A stretch of DNA of 64,000 nt from Neurospora tetraspora (taxonomy: Eukaryota; Ascomycota; Sordariomycetes; Sordariales; Sordariaceae). The position numbers were made by a program, and so were the translations under genes. Shown one piece after another: positions 22,733-34,317 of this stretch; position 1 is the stretch's first letter; the number at the start of each line of letters is the position of its first letter. The stretch covers positions 8,397,639-8,461,638 of the forward strand of contig NW_026944383.1 in the NCBI RefSeq assembly GCF_033439725.1. The letters run 5' to 3'. The notes below the pieces were generated by a model. The model did not search any database, had not been told where the DNA came from, and saw nothing but the letters and a program-made list of their open reading frames with translations.

Positions 22733-25700
22733 GATAGCGAACAGATGGAGTTAACGGGTTGTGCTGATGCCGGCTGATCCTCCTTTTCAGACATACCGTG
22801 CCGAAAACGCAGCGTCTCGGTACCGGGCCGTGTGGGAACTGTTTCTTCCCCCGTCACAACCGCACGTCAACAACGTCAGGTACCATTCTTGACGTTCTCA
22901 CCTTCCCCTTTTGTCACATTGACCATCATCACTTCCCAGTGCTTCTTCGTAACGACTTCCTTCGCTGAAGTGGCTTGTTGTCTTTCTTCCCTCAACGTGT
23001 TCCCATTTTCCTTCTTCCTCTTCTTTCCTTCCATCTTCGACGGCCCGAGACAGAAAGAGCAGAGGAAACCGAACGGGCGCCTCTTGCGCGCGTCTACGCA
23101 TCTTCCACATTTCCACCACATGTGTGACCATCACACGCCCAAATCTCGATTGTGGCTCGCAGCCTGCGAACGAACATCACTGGACGCCACAATCCCAAAA
23201 GAAAGGAAATGTGAGAGCTGAGTGAGTGTACCTCTGTGCCAAGGCCTGCCAGTAATGCCTGCAAGAAGGGGGTCGAGAAATCCGAGAGGGGGTGCAGAAT
23301 TCGAAAACACCAGGAAACGCGCAAGACTCGTCGATATCACTGTGGCTTGACCACCGACACATGCAAAACGGTGCGTCGAAAATCTCCCATCCTTAACCTC
23401 ATCTTCCTCCTCAACACTGTGATGTAAGCGCCAAGTCACAGCCTTGTCGAGTACCTGTGAGAATCACTGTCTCCCCCAAGCTTCAGGTGAACGCTATTTC
23501 GCGGCCAATAGCCCACCGCCTACCGAGAACCACCGTTTCATACTTCCATATCCGAAAGCGATAGCGACAATACACACCGTTCTGCTCGTCTGTACTGGAA
23601 TTACCGATTCACCTTTTCGTCTTCACCGCCAGCCACGCCCACGAGACACACAAAACCGTTAAGGAGCGGCGCAGAGACCCTTTCGTGGCTTCGTTAGGTC
23701 CTTTGCTTAGAGTGTCTCTGATAGGGAAGATTAGCCTCGTTGGCCTGGTAGATGACTGGCAGACCGAGAATCCTTCGCTATTTCCGTCTCAGCAGAAGTG
23801 CCAGCCACCAGTGCTGGAGAGTGGATGAACAACATGGACATTACGGATCTCGATGTATTTCCCATCTTTCGTCCGGTGTTCAGTCTGGTCTCTCCTTCTC
23901 TGGCATCAAAAGGAACGGAACAGCCCGTTCGCCACCACGATGCTGAACCATTGAAGGTTGAAACCCCCGCATTCTGAAGACGAGGGGACATCATTCGGTG
24001 AGCAACAATGATCGTTCGTTCTAGCAGTTTTCCAAAGGTCCTTCCATCTCTTTTCTTTTGTCGATCTGCCGACTTCCGACTTCTCCCCACGGAGATCCTT
24101 TGAGAAAGCAATATTTCCTTCGTCACCGTACATGAGTCGAGTTTCAGGTGCTGTACGATGTCGACAGTGTATCGAACCTTCGAAAGGGTGTGATACATGC
24201 CATCGTCTTGCATCCTCGCACTTCATGCCACCTGAAGAGTCGTGTGGATTGGCAGTCATCGAGATGAAAGGCCTCCCACCGTCAGTATCGGGCTCTCAAC
24301 CATGATGCCATGTCTGGACCATGACCAGCTGTACACTACAGCTTCAGCAAAGAATGCCGTAGCAATAATGACGATTTCACCGAGAATCTGGAGAATCTGG
24401 ACCGCCCTTCCAGCCACAAGGCAATCTTGAAACATCTTGACACGAAGCATGGCAACCCTACCGCTGATCTGATGTGATCACCAAAACCGTTGACGACAGG
24501 TTCGCATTTTTTTGCGTTTTGCCATCTTCCAGCACCAGTTCCAGGTCCTCCGTAACATGGCATGGCAAGGTATAGCATGGTAAGTTCCGCCCGCGTCTCG
24601 TTGGCCTCGGCGGTCTCGTCCAACAAGCGCACTTTGCCGCCTATCCGCTTTCACGCCGCTTGCGCCGTAGAATTGCATACGCACAACTGGTACACCGTTT
24701 TCTTCATCAATCTTCTTGCAGTTCGTATTAAAATGGGGGATGCAAGCCACTGAAGCCTCTGACCCCTGATTCTTGCCTGGTTGTTAACCACTCCAACCAT
24801 TCCAACATGAGTGCACCATAGGGTTAGAACTGGGGCTTGCTGGCTGCTGACTTCCGTAAGGAACAGAGAATATATGGCAGTGTATAGAATGGCTGGGACA
24901 TACTCAAACGGATGAAACTGCCAGGAACAGGACAAAAATAGGACTCGATAACACCATCTCGAAGTTGAAGAAATGGTGTGGAGTGGTGTGTACGATACGG
25001 TACTGACTTGCTTTCTTCTCCGTTCACTTCGGTCATCGTGCGAACTGTCTCTGAGTTAATCTCAACGTAGAGGTATCCATGTGTCTGCCATTGTTGATCA
25101 GCCAGACCGGCGAACGCCACTGATCATGAAGAACGCCATACCTCTAGAGGTTGTGTCGCACAAGTCCGCCAAGCTCCGAGGTCCCAATCGGTGAATCCGT
25201 GAAACACACAGAACCTGCCTCTGCGTGCGTCAAGAAGAGGGAAACTTCGATCCGGCACTCTTCCGGCAGTCTGGAACCGAGCCTTGCTCAGTTCGCGGGT
25301 GGACGAATGAGCTCCTTGATGGCGGCTGGTTTGAACGCGCCATCTAGCTACAATCCTCTGAATATGGTGTTATTGGGGGTCTTCGCGTGCAAAGAAGTGA
25401 CTGAGATGTGGGCAGGGCAGATGCCAGATCTGGAGTGCACTATTCTGAGTTGTTGTGAAGTGGTGTGCTATCAACGTTCAAACGTCGTTCAAACCTCGTG
25501 TTCACAAGGAGTGCAACACAGCTGCATCACCAGGAGAAGCAGCATAGAATCTGTGAGGCATCTGTGAGGCATAGCGCGATGCCCAAGAATAGAACTTGCC
25601 GTGCATTCTGTACCTTGTGGACCTGCATTAGAAGTGTTCCATGCAGGTGTACCTGACTGGCCAAGCAGTGTTAAGGCTGTTTCGAAACGGCCAAGACTAC

Positions 25701-27858
25701 CGCCATGTGTTTTCAAGAGGGCCAAGATGCCCGGTTATGACGACTACGAGGAACGAAAATAGTGATGATGATGCTAGGATAAGCCAAAAGGGACCGTCTC
25801 GCATAGAAAGCTCTATCTTCAGACGTCGTATAGGCAGGCAACGACGAGATAGGATCGATACTTGACGCCATCAACGACCGTAACGAACATTCCACGGCGG
25901 TGCAGTGGGCCAGGCGGAAGACCACCGTATTTGCCAATATCTGCCAGGTGCGGTGCCTGTGGTTGCATGTTGAGACGATCATATGGCTTGTTGGCCTTCT
26001 CCCTTGATGTGAACACCGAACACAGAGCACTCAGCCTTGCAGGCCAAGTTTCGAGGCCTGCCTGAGGCTGGAATTCCCATTGGATGATAGGAGAGGGAAA
26101 TGGGACAAGGAGAGCTCGCGTGGCCAGAAATGAGCCAATTGCCATGTTTGTCTGACTCTGATTCACGCATGCAGATTGGTTTCCGAACTGTCGGGTCGGC
26201 CCTTGGGTGCATTGTGTAGAGTGGAGGGAGAGTGGGAAGGATGAAGGAACGAGAGAGGAGGGCAAGGACAAGCGAGAGGGGGGGAGGACCAGTCTGGAAT
26301 AGACAAGTCGTAGCGAGGTGCTAGTGAGGTTCAACAGAAAGTGGGCAGTGGTGCCGAGACACCCTGCTGAGCCACAGCAATACTTACGCCTACTTGACGG
26401 TTGTCGATAAGGCGGCCGCTAGTGACTGTGGTCCTTGACCAGGTGACAGTGCCTGTTTGTTGCGCTTCAGTTATCTGTTTCTGTCCCTCCCGAGTCACTT
26501 ACGCGTGGGGTTTGGAGTGTGGCTTGTGCCCTCCCTCCCCCAGTCTTCAGCTTTTCTATCCTGTGTCCTTCATCTCCTCGGCAAGCCATTTCTCGCAGAA
26601 TATGGTGCTCGTTGGTTGAGAATGACCGGTCTCTAGTAAGTAGTCTTGAGAGGCGTGGGCTTGCCGTCGATAGATTTGTCGTCAAGAGTGGAAATCGTGC
26701 CATCATGCCATTCCGTAAGCACAAGGCCTGGCAGGGATTGCACAGTCCAGCTGTCAGACTTGCTCTTATTGCCTGTCAGACCTGGGGAGAAGTCAAGGGA
26801 TCCCAGTGACGCATGCTTGAAGCAAGGACCGAACTGTGAAAGAAACGGTGGAAATTCGTTGGGTGTGGGATATCAGTCTCGACTTCAAGGTCTGATACAA
26901 CCGGTGATACAACCGGAGATACCCAAAGCCTGATTGACCGTGGAAGAAATTAGACAATGAACTGCCCCCAAAACGCAGGGCCAGAGCCAGACCGGAAATG
27001 GCCAAATTTATCGATCATGTTGAACTACGATCCGACTGCACCTCCACGAGATTGTGGATCGCCCATCATCTTCTTCAAAAACTGATCGGAGGTCGGGCCG
27101 GGTCCAGTGTCCGACTGTCGTTGGCATGTCCGCCGAGTCCCTATCGAGACGAAAATTTCCGATGTTGATCATCAATGAACGAAAAGGAAACCGGTGACTG
27201 CACCTTCATCCGTACCTTACTTAGCGTCAAGCCTTGCCCTGCTGTCCCCCAAGGGTGTCTCGGGACCGGGAACCGTAGTGTCAAGGACAGTGGGCGATAC
27301 CCTATCGTTCAACTGCCTGTCTGCCTGCCTGCCGAGAGAGTAACCGCGAATATCTCTCCAGTCCCTGAACAGCGCTGAAATGCCAACGAGACCAGTGACA
27401 GCCACCGTGAGAGCACAAGATGCGGGGGAGGCTGAGCTCTTCCGTCCGGCACACGTGTTTCTGTCCTACCCCGTCTGTGATAGGTGCAAGTTATCATAGT
27501 TATGCCGCGAAGGGAGGGGATAGGCAAGAAAGTATAAAAACTGTTATTCTTTTCTTGTCCTGGTGACTCGCTATCCCGTCCGAGATTGGTCTGTTTAATC
27601 ACCGTTAACGTAAACGTAAACGTGGGGGGGAAGGCAAAAGGGCCAGCCAACGGTGTAAGGCAGAGACTGTTTGGCCAATCACATGTGAACACTTATTGAT
27701 TCCGGTCGAGTTGAACAGTTTCTTATTCGACTCCATGACCACCTTGTCAGCGTCGGTTTGTTGCGCGGATAGTCGTACACTGTCCTCCATGTTGAGACGT
27801 TGATATTGAAGGTATCTTGGCCTTCTGTATGTCTGACTTTTAGCTCTTCCACCCCCAT

Positions 27859-27937
27859 GTTTCGTTTCGTTTCGTTTCGTTTCGTTTCGTTTCGTTTCGT
27901 TTCGTTTCGTTTCGTTTCGTTTCGTTTCGTTTCGTTT
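27859..27937 (+). repeat. (TTTCG)n pentanucleotide array
   Basis: About 16 uninterrupted TTTCG units form a perfect microsatellite in otherwise complex intergenic DNA. The array contains a regular CpG every 5 bp. Confidence 0.95.
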
Positions 27938-28892
27938 AGGTAGGTAGTTGTTGCTTGGGGGCTGGCTAGTTCGCGACCAATACGGCTTCTGGATGGTGTA
28001 GCACTGCGTCTTCGCTTGCTTTCTGCCCTAAAGCCAGCACATACGAAAAGATGGGATAATGGAGATCTCGGGTAGATCCCAAATCTCCAGTCTGACGCAC
28101 TGAGACGCTGTATGTTTAGTTATCTCGATTGTGTGTCCCTCTCCCGATGAACTGCCCGATGGCCCAGTCTCTGAAGCCGAAACATGTTCGTTCCCCTTCC
28201 GACATTTCCACTGCTTTTGTCTGGCTGGGATAGCTAACCGGCAGCAGCCAGCAGCTGCAGCAGCAGGAGAGCCAGCTTCGTAAGTGGTGAAACACGCCTT
28301 ACTCCTCCCTGTCTCTGTCGTCCATCCTCTACCGTGATCCGTGATCCGCTCCGAGACTGCAGAGGAGACGAGATTGCGAGACAATCTGCACCCGAGAACC
28401 GTCGGTTTGGGCCGAGAAGAGGAGGTTCGTGAGGAGAGTAGCGAATCGTCCCTGTGGTCCACTCCTGTCGTTAGTTCGAGGGGACTGAGAGGGACAAGTA
28501 CTCGGTACTTACGGGCCTTAAGGACACACCCCTCCCTTGCTTTATCCGTAGCTGTGCACTGGGTACCTTGCCAATCGCTGCCAGACTGCCCAATGACGCT
28601 ATACGGAGTGGACGACGACACCTCTTGGGGCCTGATCTTTTTCAGGATGCTGAGCCGGCATTCCAACTTCAACATTCTGACTGTGGCTTCGTCTACTCCA
28701 CAATTTAAAACGCTTTACCCTTTTGAGCTTATCAGAAGCAGCCAAGACGGTCCGGTTCTTAGCGAGTAGAGTGTGGTGTAGCTGAAATATCGTCGGAATA
28801 CTCCGTCTTTATACCTCGCCAAGGCGCTAATCATCAACCAATTAGAAGGCCTAAATTCAGGGAAGTTGAGCGTTAGAATAAGAAAATTGAAA

Positions 28893-29025
28893 TACTCGTC
28901 GGTTAGGTGCACGCATTGGCCACCCTCTGGGGGCCAGCCATGTGGGGCCTCCCTTTGGGGGCCGCTTAGTCGGTTGGCTAGCTGCAAGCGAGACCCCGGT
29001 GGACTCCACACCTAACCGACGAGTA
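28893..29025. mobile_element. TA-flanked miniature inverted-repeat element
   Basis: TACTCGTCGGTTAGGTG (28893-28909) is repeated perfectly in inverse at 29009-29025. If the outer TA on each side is the target duplication, the element is 129 bp with 15-bp inverted ends starting CTCGTCGG. A TA duplication is typical of the Tc1/mariner/Fot1 superfamily. The interior holds two near copies of a CCTYTGGGGGCC motif and no coding capacity, so it would be a non-autonomous MITE. Confidence 0.65.
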
Positions 29026-32000
29026 ATAGGGGTGCTATCTTTTCAACTCAACTTTCCAATACATCCCCACCGACCCACATTAACCTGGCCCACCCCAAAG
29101 TCACTCGCCCTTGGAATGTCGAACTCAGCATCCCAAAAAAGATCATACCCTTGGGCAATGTCGTGCTGAAGGTGACTTCGGTACCTAGCAACTGTCGGTA
29201 TCAGGGCAAGCTACACACGGGACCGAGTCCATACTGTGTACGAATCGCTGCTGAGGTGTCGGCGGCATCGGTGTCGGCTCCGCGTTGTTGAATTGAAGGT
29301 TGTTCGTGTGTGACCCTGGACGGTCCCTGCCTGCCTCGTAGATCGAAGGGAAGTGCCCAGGCGCTTCTTGCCCTGTTATGCCCTGTAAAATTGTTAGTGC
29401 ATTGCTGTTGGTGGCGCGGGCCACCTGCGTCCCTTCCACCTTGCCTGCCGTCAACATTGCTTCTTCCACCTCCCACCGTCCACGACATCAACAATGTGAC
29501 AGATTACCGCTACCACGCACTGGGCTGCGCATCCGGTCCGTTCAGTAGCTGTCAGACAGACATGATGAAAGACAGGTGAGTTGCTAAAAAAGGATTGACT
29601 TCTACCACTAGTCTGATAGTGTACCTGCGCCGTCTAGATAGCGTGTCCTGTCCGCTAACAGATTGAAAGCCGGTGAAGCAGACTACGAACATCTCGACAT
29701 GCACTGCACACATCATACGGCTCGCAGAGCGCAGATAGTGGCAAAAATGCGTTTGTTGTTCGCTGGCCATTGGAGGCCTTGTCTGCCGTCGACCTTTCTT
29801 TGGGCGAAGGACCTGGGTGAAGGACCCGGTCCATTTAAACATGCCCGCCATACTGCCAGCGAAACAGCGACGGCGACAGTTACGGTACAGTCCTCGGTCC
29901 GGGTCCGTCTCAACCTAGTGTCCACTCCCGAGGCCCCGGTTCCGGTCTTCACTAGACGACACCTAAGACATCACGGAGATAATATCGCCGGAACGCCATC
30001 ATTAAACCGTTGGCCGTCTTGTCTCTGCCCAACTCCGAGTCCGGGAAAGATTGTCGGTCTCTGTCAGCGCTGTTTCGCGGATGTTGAACCGACCGGTAGA
30101 CTAACAGGAGCTCCTGTCATCCTTTCATTTCTTCTTTTTGCTGATCACGGGGAGGGGGATCACTAACACTCGAATAGTTGAGTAATTACTCTTCTCATCC
30201 CCCCATTCTGCAATCCCATTCTCCATGCACCTCTACACCCTCTTTTAGGTGCCCAATGTCTGAAAAGAGTTATCGTCTCTTTCTTCCTTTCTTTTCTCGT
30301 CTTTGGTCGTCAACCATCACCACTACAACAATACAAAAAATGATAGTGTAGTTGCACTCATCACCTATCCCAACACCACCATGACATCCGGGGAATCTGG
30401 AAAGCTTCCCTTTTCCCTGCCTGTCACTCACAACGCAGCTATTCCCGCTCGTCTTCGGGTGAAAGGTTCTGAGATTCGGCGGGCAATTCTCATAGCGCAC
30501 CTTATAGCGCCAAAAGATCAGCCCATGGGCCCACCGAGGCGCTGAAACTAGCGGTCTTTTAGCTGCCTTTTGGAATTCCGGGCCGCTAGTCCTGCCTGTC
30601 ATGTCACCTGTCCAATGTAGCTGTAGGTGATAGCGAGTTACCACTGCTTGGGCAGGCAGGGAGGTCAGCCCGCCAACGACGGTTTCCTCCAACCAACGAA
30701 ACCAGCCGACGAAAGAAAAGCAAAGGCGAAAAAGGGAAAGAGAAACAAGGGAGTACTCGCCTGTCACTCTCGTCATTACAATGAGGGGAAAGCTGAACGC
30801 TCATTGCTCCGACCAAGTTTTTGGAAATTGGTGCTATCACATCCACCACATCTAGTTCTAATCGATCTAATCGCTCCCGAGATTGTGGATCCAGATTGGA
30901 TCGTGTCTGAGTATTGAATGTAACCAGGTACTTGGGCCCAACTACACTACCAGACAGTAATGCTCTCCACTTCCTCCTGTGAACAACAGGAAAGAAAGAA
31001 AAAGATTACTTAGTGTTGTCCATCTCGTCTTCGCTCAGATACACACACACCAGTGCCTGTCATGGCGAGCTAGTTTCCTACAAAAGCGTGGCGTAGAGGG
31101 CAGCTTATACTAGCACTCCAGCCAATCCGGTTGCCAATGCTCGTTCGGGTGTTCTGTAGCGGGCCGATATGTCATCTGTCACTGTCAGACTGAGGGGAAG
31201 TCAGGGCAAGGCATCATCACCACCATTCCCATCTGACTACACACGTTCGCGATTCAGCATTTTTACTTTTGATGAAGATAGCCAGGCTGTCATAATTCTC
31301 TGATCCTAGTCAACTTGGGGCTTGCATTGGCACACTCTTTCATTGTCTAAGGAACAAATCATGAAGATGCTGTTTGAAGGCCTGAAAACTTGACCGCAAA
31401 ACAAAAACTGAACAAAAGCCTTACATACGGGTGGAAGCCGGTGCAGTAGCATCATGCATCTTCCCCGTTCCGCCGTCCGTCAGCCATGATCCCGCTTTTC
31501 TTCGTCTGTGAAGGCTTTCTTCGCGCAGGCTGACTGACTGATGAATGATGGTGGCGTCAACGTGGGTGTAACATCGTAGCGTAAGGTCTCAGATGATCGT
31601 GATAATCCAAAAAAAAAAAAGTGGAAACGAAGCCGGTGAAGCACTGGATATCCACTACGCAAAAGAAGAAGCAAGCGTGAAATTTCCTCATCTGGAACTC
31701 TAAGCGACATTTTCCTACCACTTTACCCTTTCATCACGAGCCTGCTTCTCCACCACCTCGACGCTACGAACATTGCGTACATCCAGATGATGCACGACAA
31801 TGGACAGTTGGTGATCTGTCAAGCCCTGATTCGCACACTCCTATCCAGCATCACGTCTCTACCCGGAATGGCGGACAAGAAGTGATAACCCCCGTCAACA
31901 TCTTCAACGCAGCAACAAGACCCGAGCAGAACCAGACAGCCTTGGAGGAGTCTGGGTCTCTGCTGATCATGCCATATTTGACGCGCTATCGAAGGGGCGA

Positions 32001-32295
32001 TCAAGATCAAGATGTGATATCTCTTTTAGCGCAAACGGGCGGCATCGCGGAAGCAGATCATCGGCGATAGGTATGTCTCCGAAGGGGACGCGGCGGGATG
32101 AACTTCCGCAGAGGAAATCGTAGTTTCTGTGGTTAGCTAGACATCGTTGGTGCTGACTGGATGGCACTTGGAGCCTGAAGTCGTCACCAGGGATGCCCAG
32201 CTAAGCATACACCCGAAACTGATAGCAAGAATTTGCCGGGAATAGCGCCTTGCGCAGCTCAGTGAGCATGGAAACACAAGTCCGATAATGATGAG

Positions 32296-32719
32296 GAGAA
32301 AACCTCAGCACACTCTAAGACAAACCTACGCGCACTCTAAGCTTCAACAAGTGACTCACATTATTCCAGCCACAACGCTCAGAGTGCCATAAGACTTGGT
32401 AAATGTAAAGCAATAGGGTATAACTACTCAACTAACGTTTTTTTCTACTCATTTCTACTCTTCGGTGGCCGTTAACTCTGTAGTTGCATTCGCGGCGCCG
32501 GCGTTTGCAACTGGGATAACAACACGGCCACAACAGTGACAACACATCCACCAGATAAGCTACAAAAGCTGTTTTGGTCTCAAAAGGTGAGGTTTGAGCT
32601 CAAAGTACTGTAAAAATTACTTTTAGAATATAGAGCCGAAGAATGGTTAAAAAAACATCGTATAGAGCCGGGACTTAGGGTGCGCGTAGGTTTATTTTGG
32701 AGTGTGCTGAGGTTTTCTC
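32296..32719. mobile_element. Mutator-like MITE with 46-bp inverted ends
   Basis: The left end starts GAGAAAACCTCAGCACACTC and matches the inverse of the right end (ending at 32719) over about 46 bp, with a few differences that are all transitions. ATGATGAG lies directly outside both ends (32288-32295 and 32720-32727), a perfect 8-bp duplication. Long inverted ends starting GAGAAAA with an 8-10 bp duplication suggest a non-autonomous Mutator-like element; hAT also makes 8 bp but usually has short ends. The 424 bp carry no coding frame. Confidence 0.75.
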
Positions 32720-34317
32720 ATGATGAGGGGAAGGTGCCAGTCTAGCGAGGGCATCGGCACCCACGGACATATCCTGCACGATAGTCTCATCGCACGGGAA
32801 GAGACGAAGCACATCTACTCGTCTGAGCCTGGGGTCTGAAAGCGCGTTTCGAGCCCATACAAGTAATGTAGCATAGGCCACAGACGTTGAGTTTGACAGT
32901 TGGCGTCATGATTGGAGTGGTGAGCCATGTGTCTACCTAGCCTCGCTCGTGTGCATGTATCAGTCATAGCACTCGCCATGGCCAAGACTCCGAGCCTCAT
33001 CTCAAAGACTCCCAGGCCCAAGGTTGCCCAAGGCTATCACTCCCAATCCACAGCCTCGCCCAGAATGTACACAGAGTGACCGATGACGGACCTTCCACAA
33101 GTGCAACTGAAATGATCGAGACATTGAGCATGTGATATCTCGTGAATCTTCCTGAAACACATCGATCTTCGTATTCGCATCCATCGTAGAACTGTAACAG
33201 ACGGAGATATTATACCCGAGTGCTCGTGGCTTGTCTGACCGTCCGTTGCGGCTCAACAAGGGCAGACGGTCTGGATGACGAGGCTGCGCCTGTAGCTCGT
33301 GAATTATAATGCCGAACACTACCATGGGACCCTCCATACACCCTTCAAGCCAGTGCGGCTGCCAAGATGCCGCTCTCTGCCCACGTCCATGCCGTATCAT
33401 CAGTTTCTTCTCTTTCCCGGCCGTATGTAATGGTCTCACTGTCAGGGCAGGCTGCTAGAGACACCGCGTCATGAATGTAACCAACGTCCCAACGGCACCA
33501 ATACGCCGCGGTCCATGCTCCCACCTTTCATAGAAAATCCCCGGTCTTCTTGTGCTACTGGTCCTATCACGCTCGGTTCAGTTCCAGACCCGTGTCGGTA
33601 CTACAACACTTTTGTCACCTGTCACAGAAGACCCGCAGGATGCAAAGAAGGCTTGAAAATGCATGGTACATTGATGCTGACGACTCCGCGGGATTGACAG
33701 AAGGGACACTGGGACGCTTGGACGGGAAGGAGCAGGTGGTGTGTGACAGGTATGCTCGGGGATCTCGTCGTGTGGCCGGCGCTGACTGGTACCGAGGAGT
33801 TCCGTGTCTTTAAAACCGGTGCCACGGAATGGTTCTTTGGCCCGTCCCGAGTTCTAGCAACTCCGTAAGCGCGGTACCGCTATCAGCAAAAATATGGCTC
33901 GGTAGCGATAACTCAATGGATTACAGCCCTCCTAGACTCGACCGTGAGAGACGGAGATGGTTAGTCTCACAAGTCTGCAAGATGCCGGGCGGAAATGACA
34001 TGTCATCATCCAGAACCATGAAAGAAGAGGTTGTGGTGTTGTTCCAAATGCATCGTATCCGAGATCCTCCAGCGGACTGATCTTCCGTGTGTGACAGGTG
34101 TGTCTTTATATCCAGCAGTGCCAGCATCTCACGGCCGGCGGGAGACCTGGACGTCTACCTACGCGACTTTACGTACGCATATGTGGAAAGCGATCCTGTC
34201 TAGTTGACCAGGTATGTTAGGTGATCCAGGAATGGTTGTTTTGGCAAACTTTGCTTACAGCGGTGATATTCACGTTGGGAGAAGAGAAAAACAAGTGAGG
34301 GCGCCTCTCTGTCACCA

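Larger units (their letters stand above)
22738..34317. other. GC-normal subtelomeric stretch without convincing genes
   Basis: Over 11.5 kb the base composition is normal, but no frame looks like a real conserved protein. The longest frames (28028-28675 minus, 215 codons; 25819-26334 minus, 171 codons; 30270-30776 minus, 168 codons) overlap frames on the other strand and are low in recognisable structure. The end of the 25819 frame (NMQPQAPHLADIGKYGG...) is the only piece that reads naturally and might be an exon. Three repeat features are listed separately. Non-coding RNA genes cannot be excluded from sequence alone. Confidence 0.6.

Noticed and set aside
28028-28769. Overlapping minus (215 codons) and plus (142 codons) frames
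   Set aside because: Both are open over the same DNA, neither has recognisable domains, and no introns extend them convincingly.
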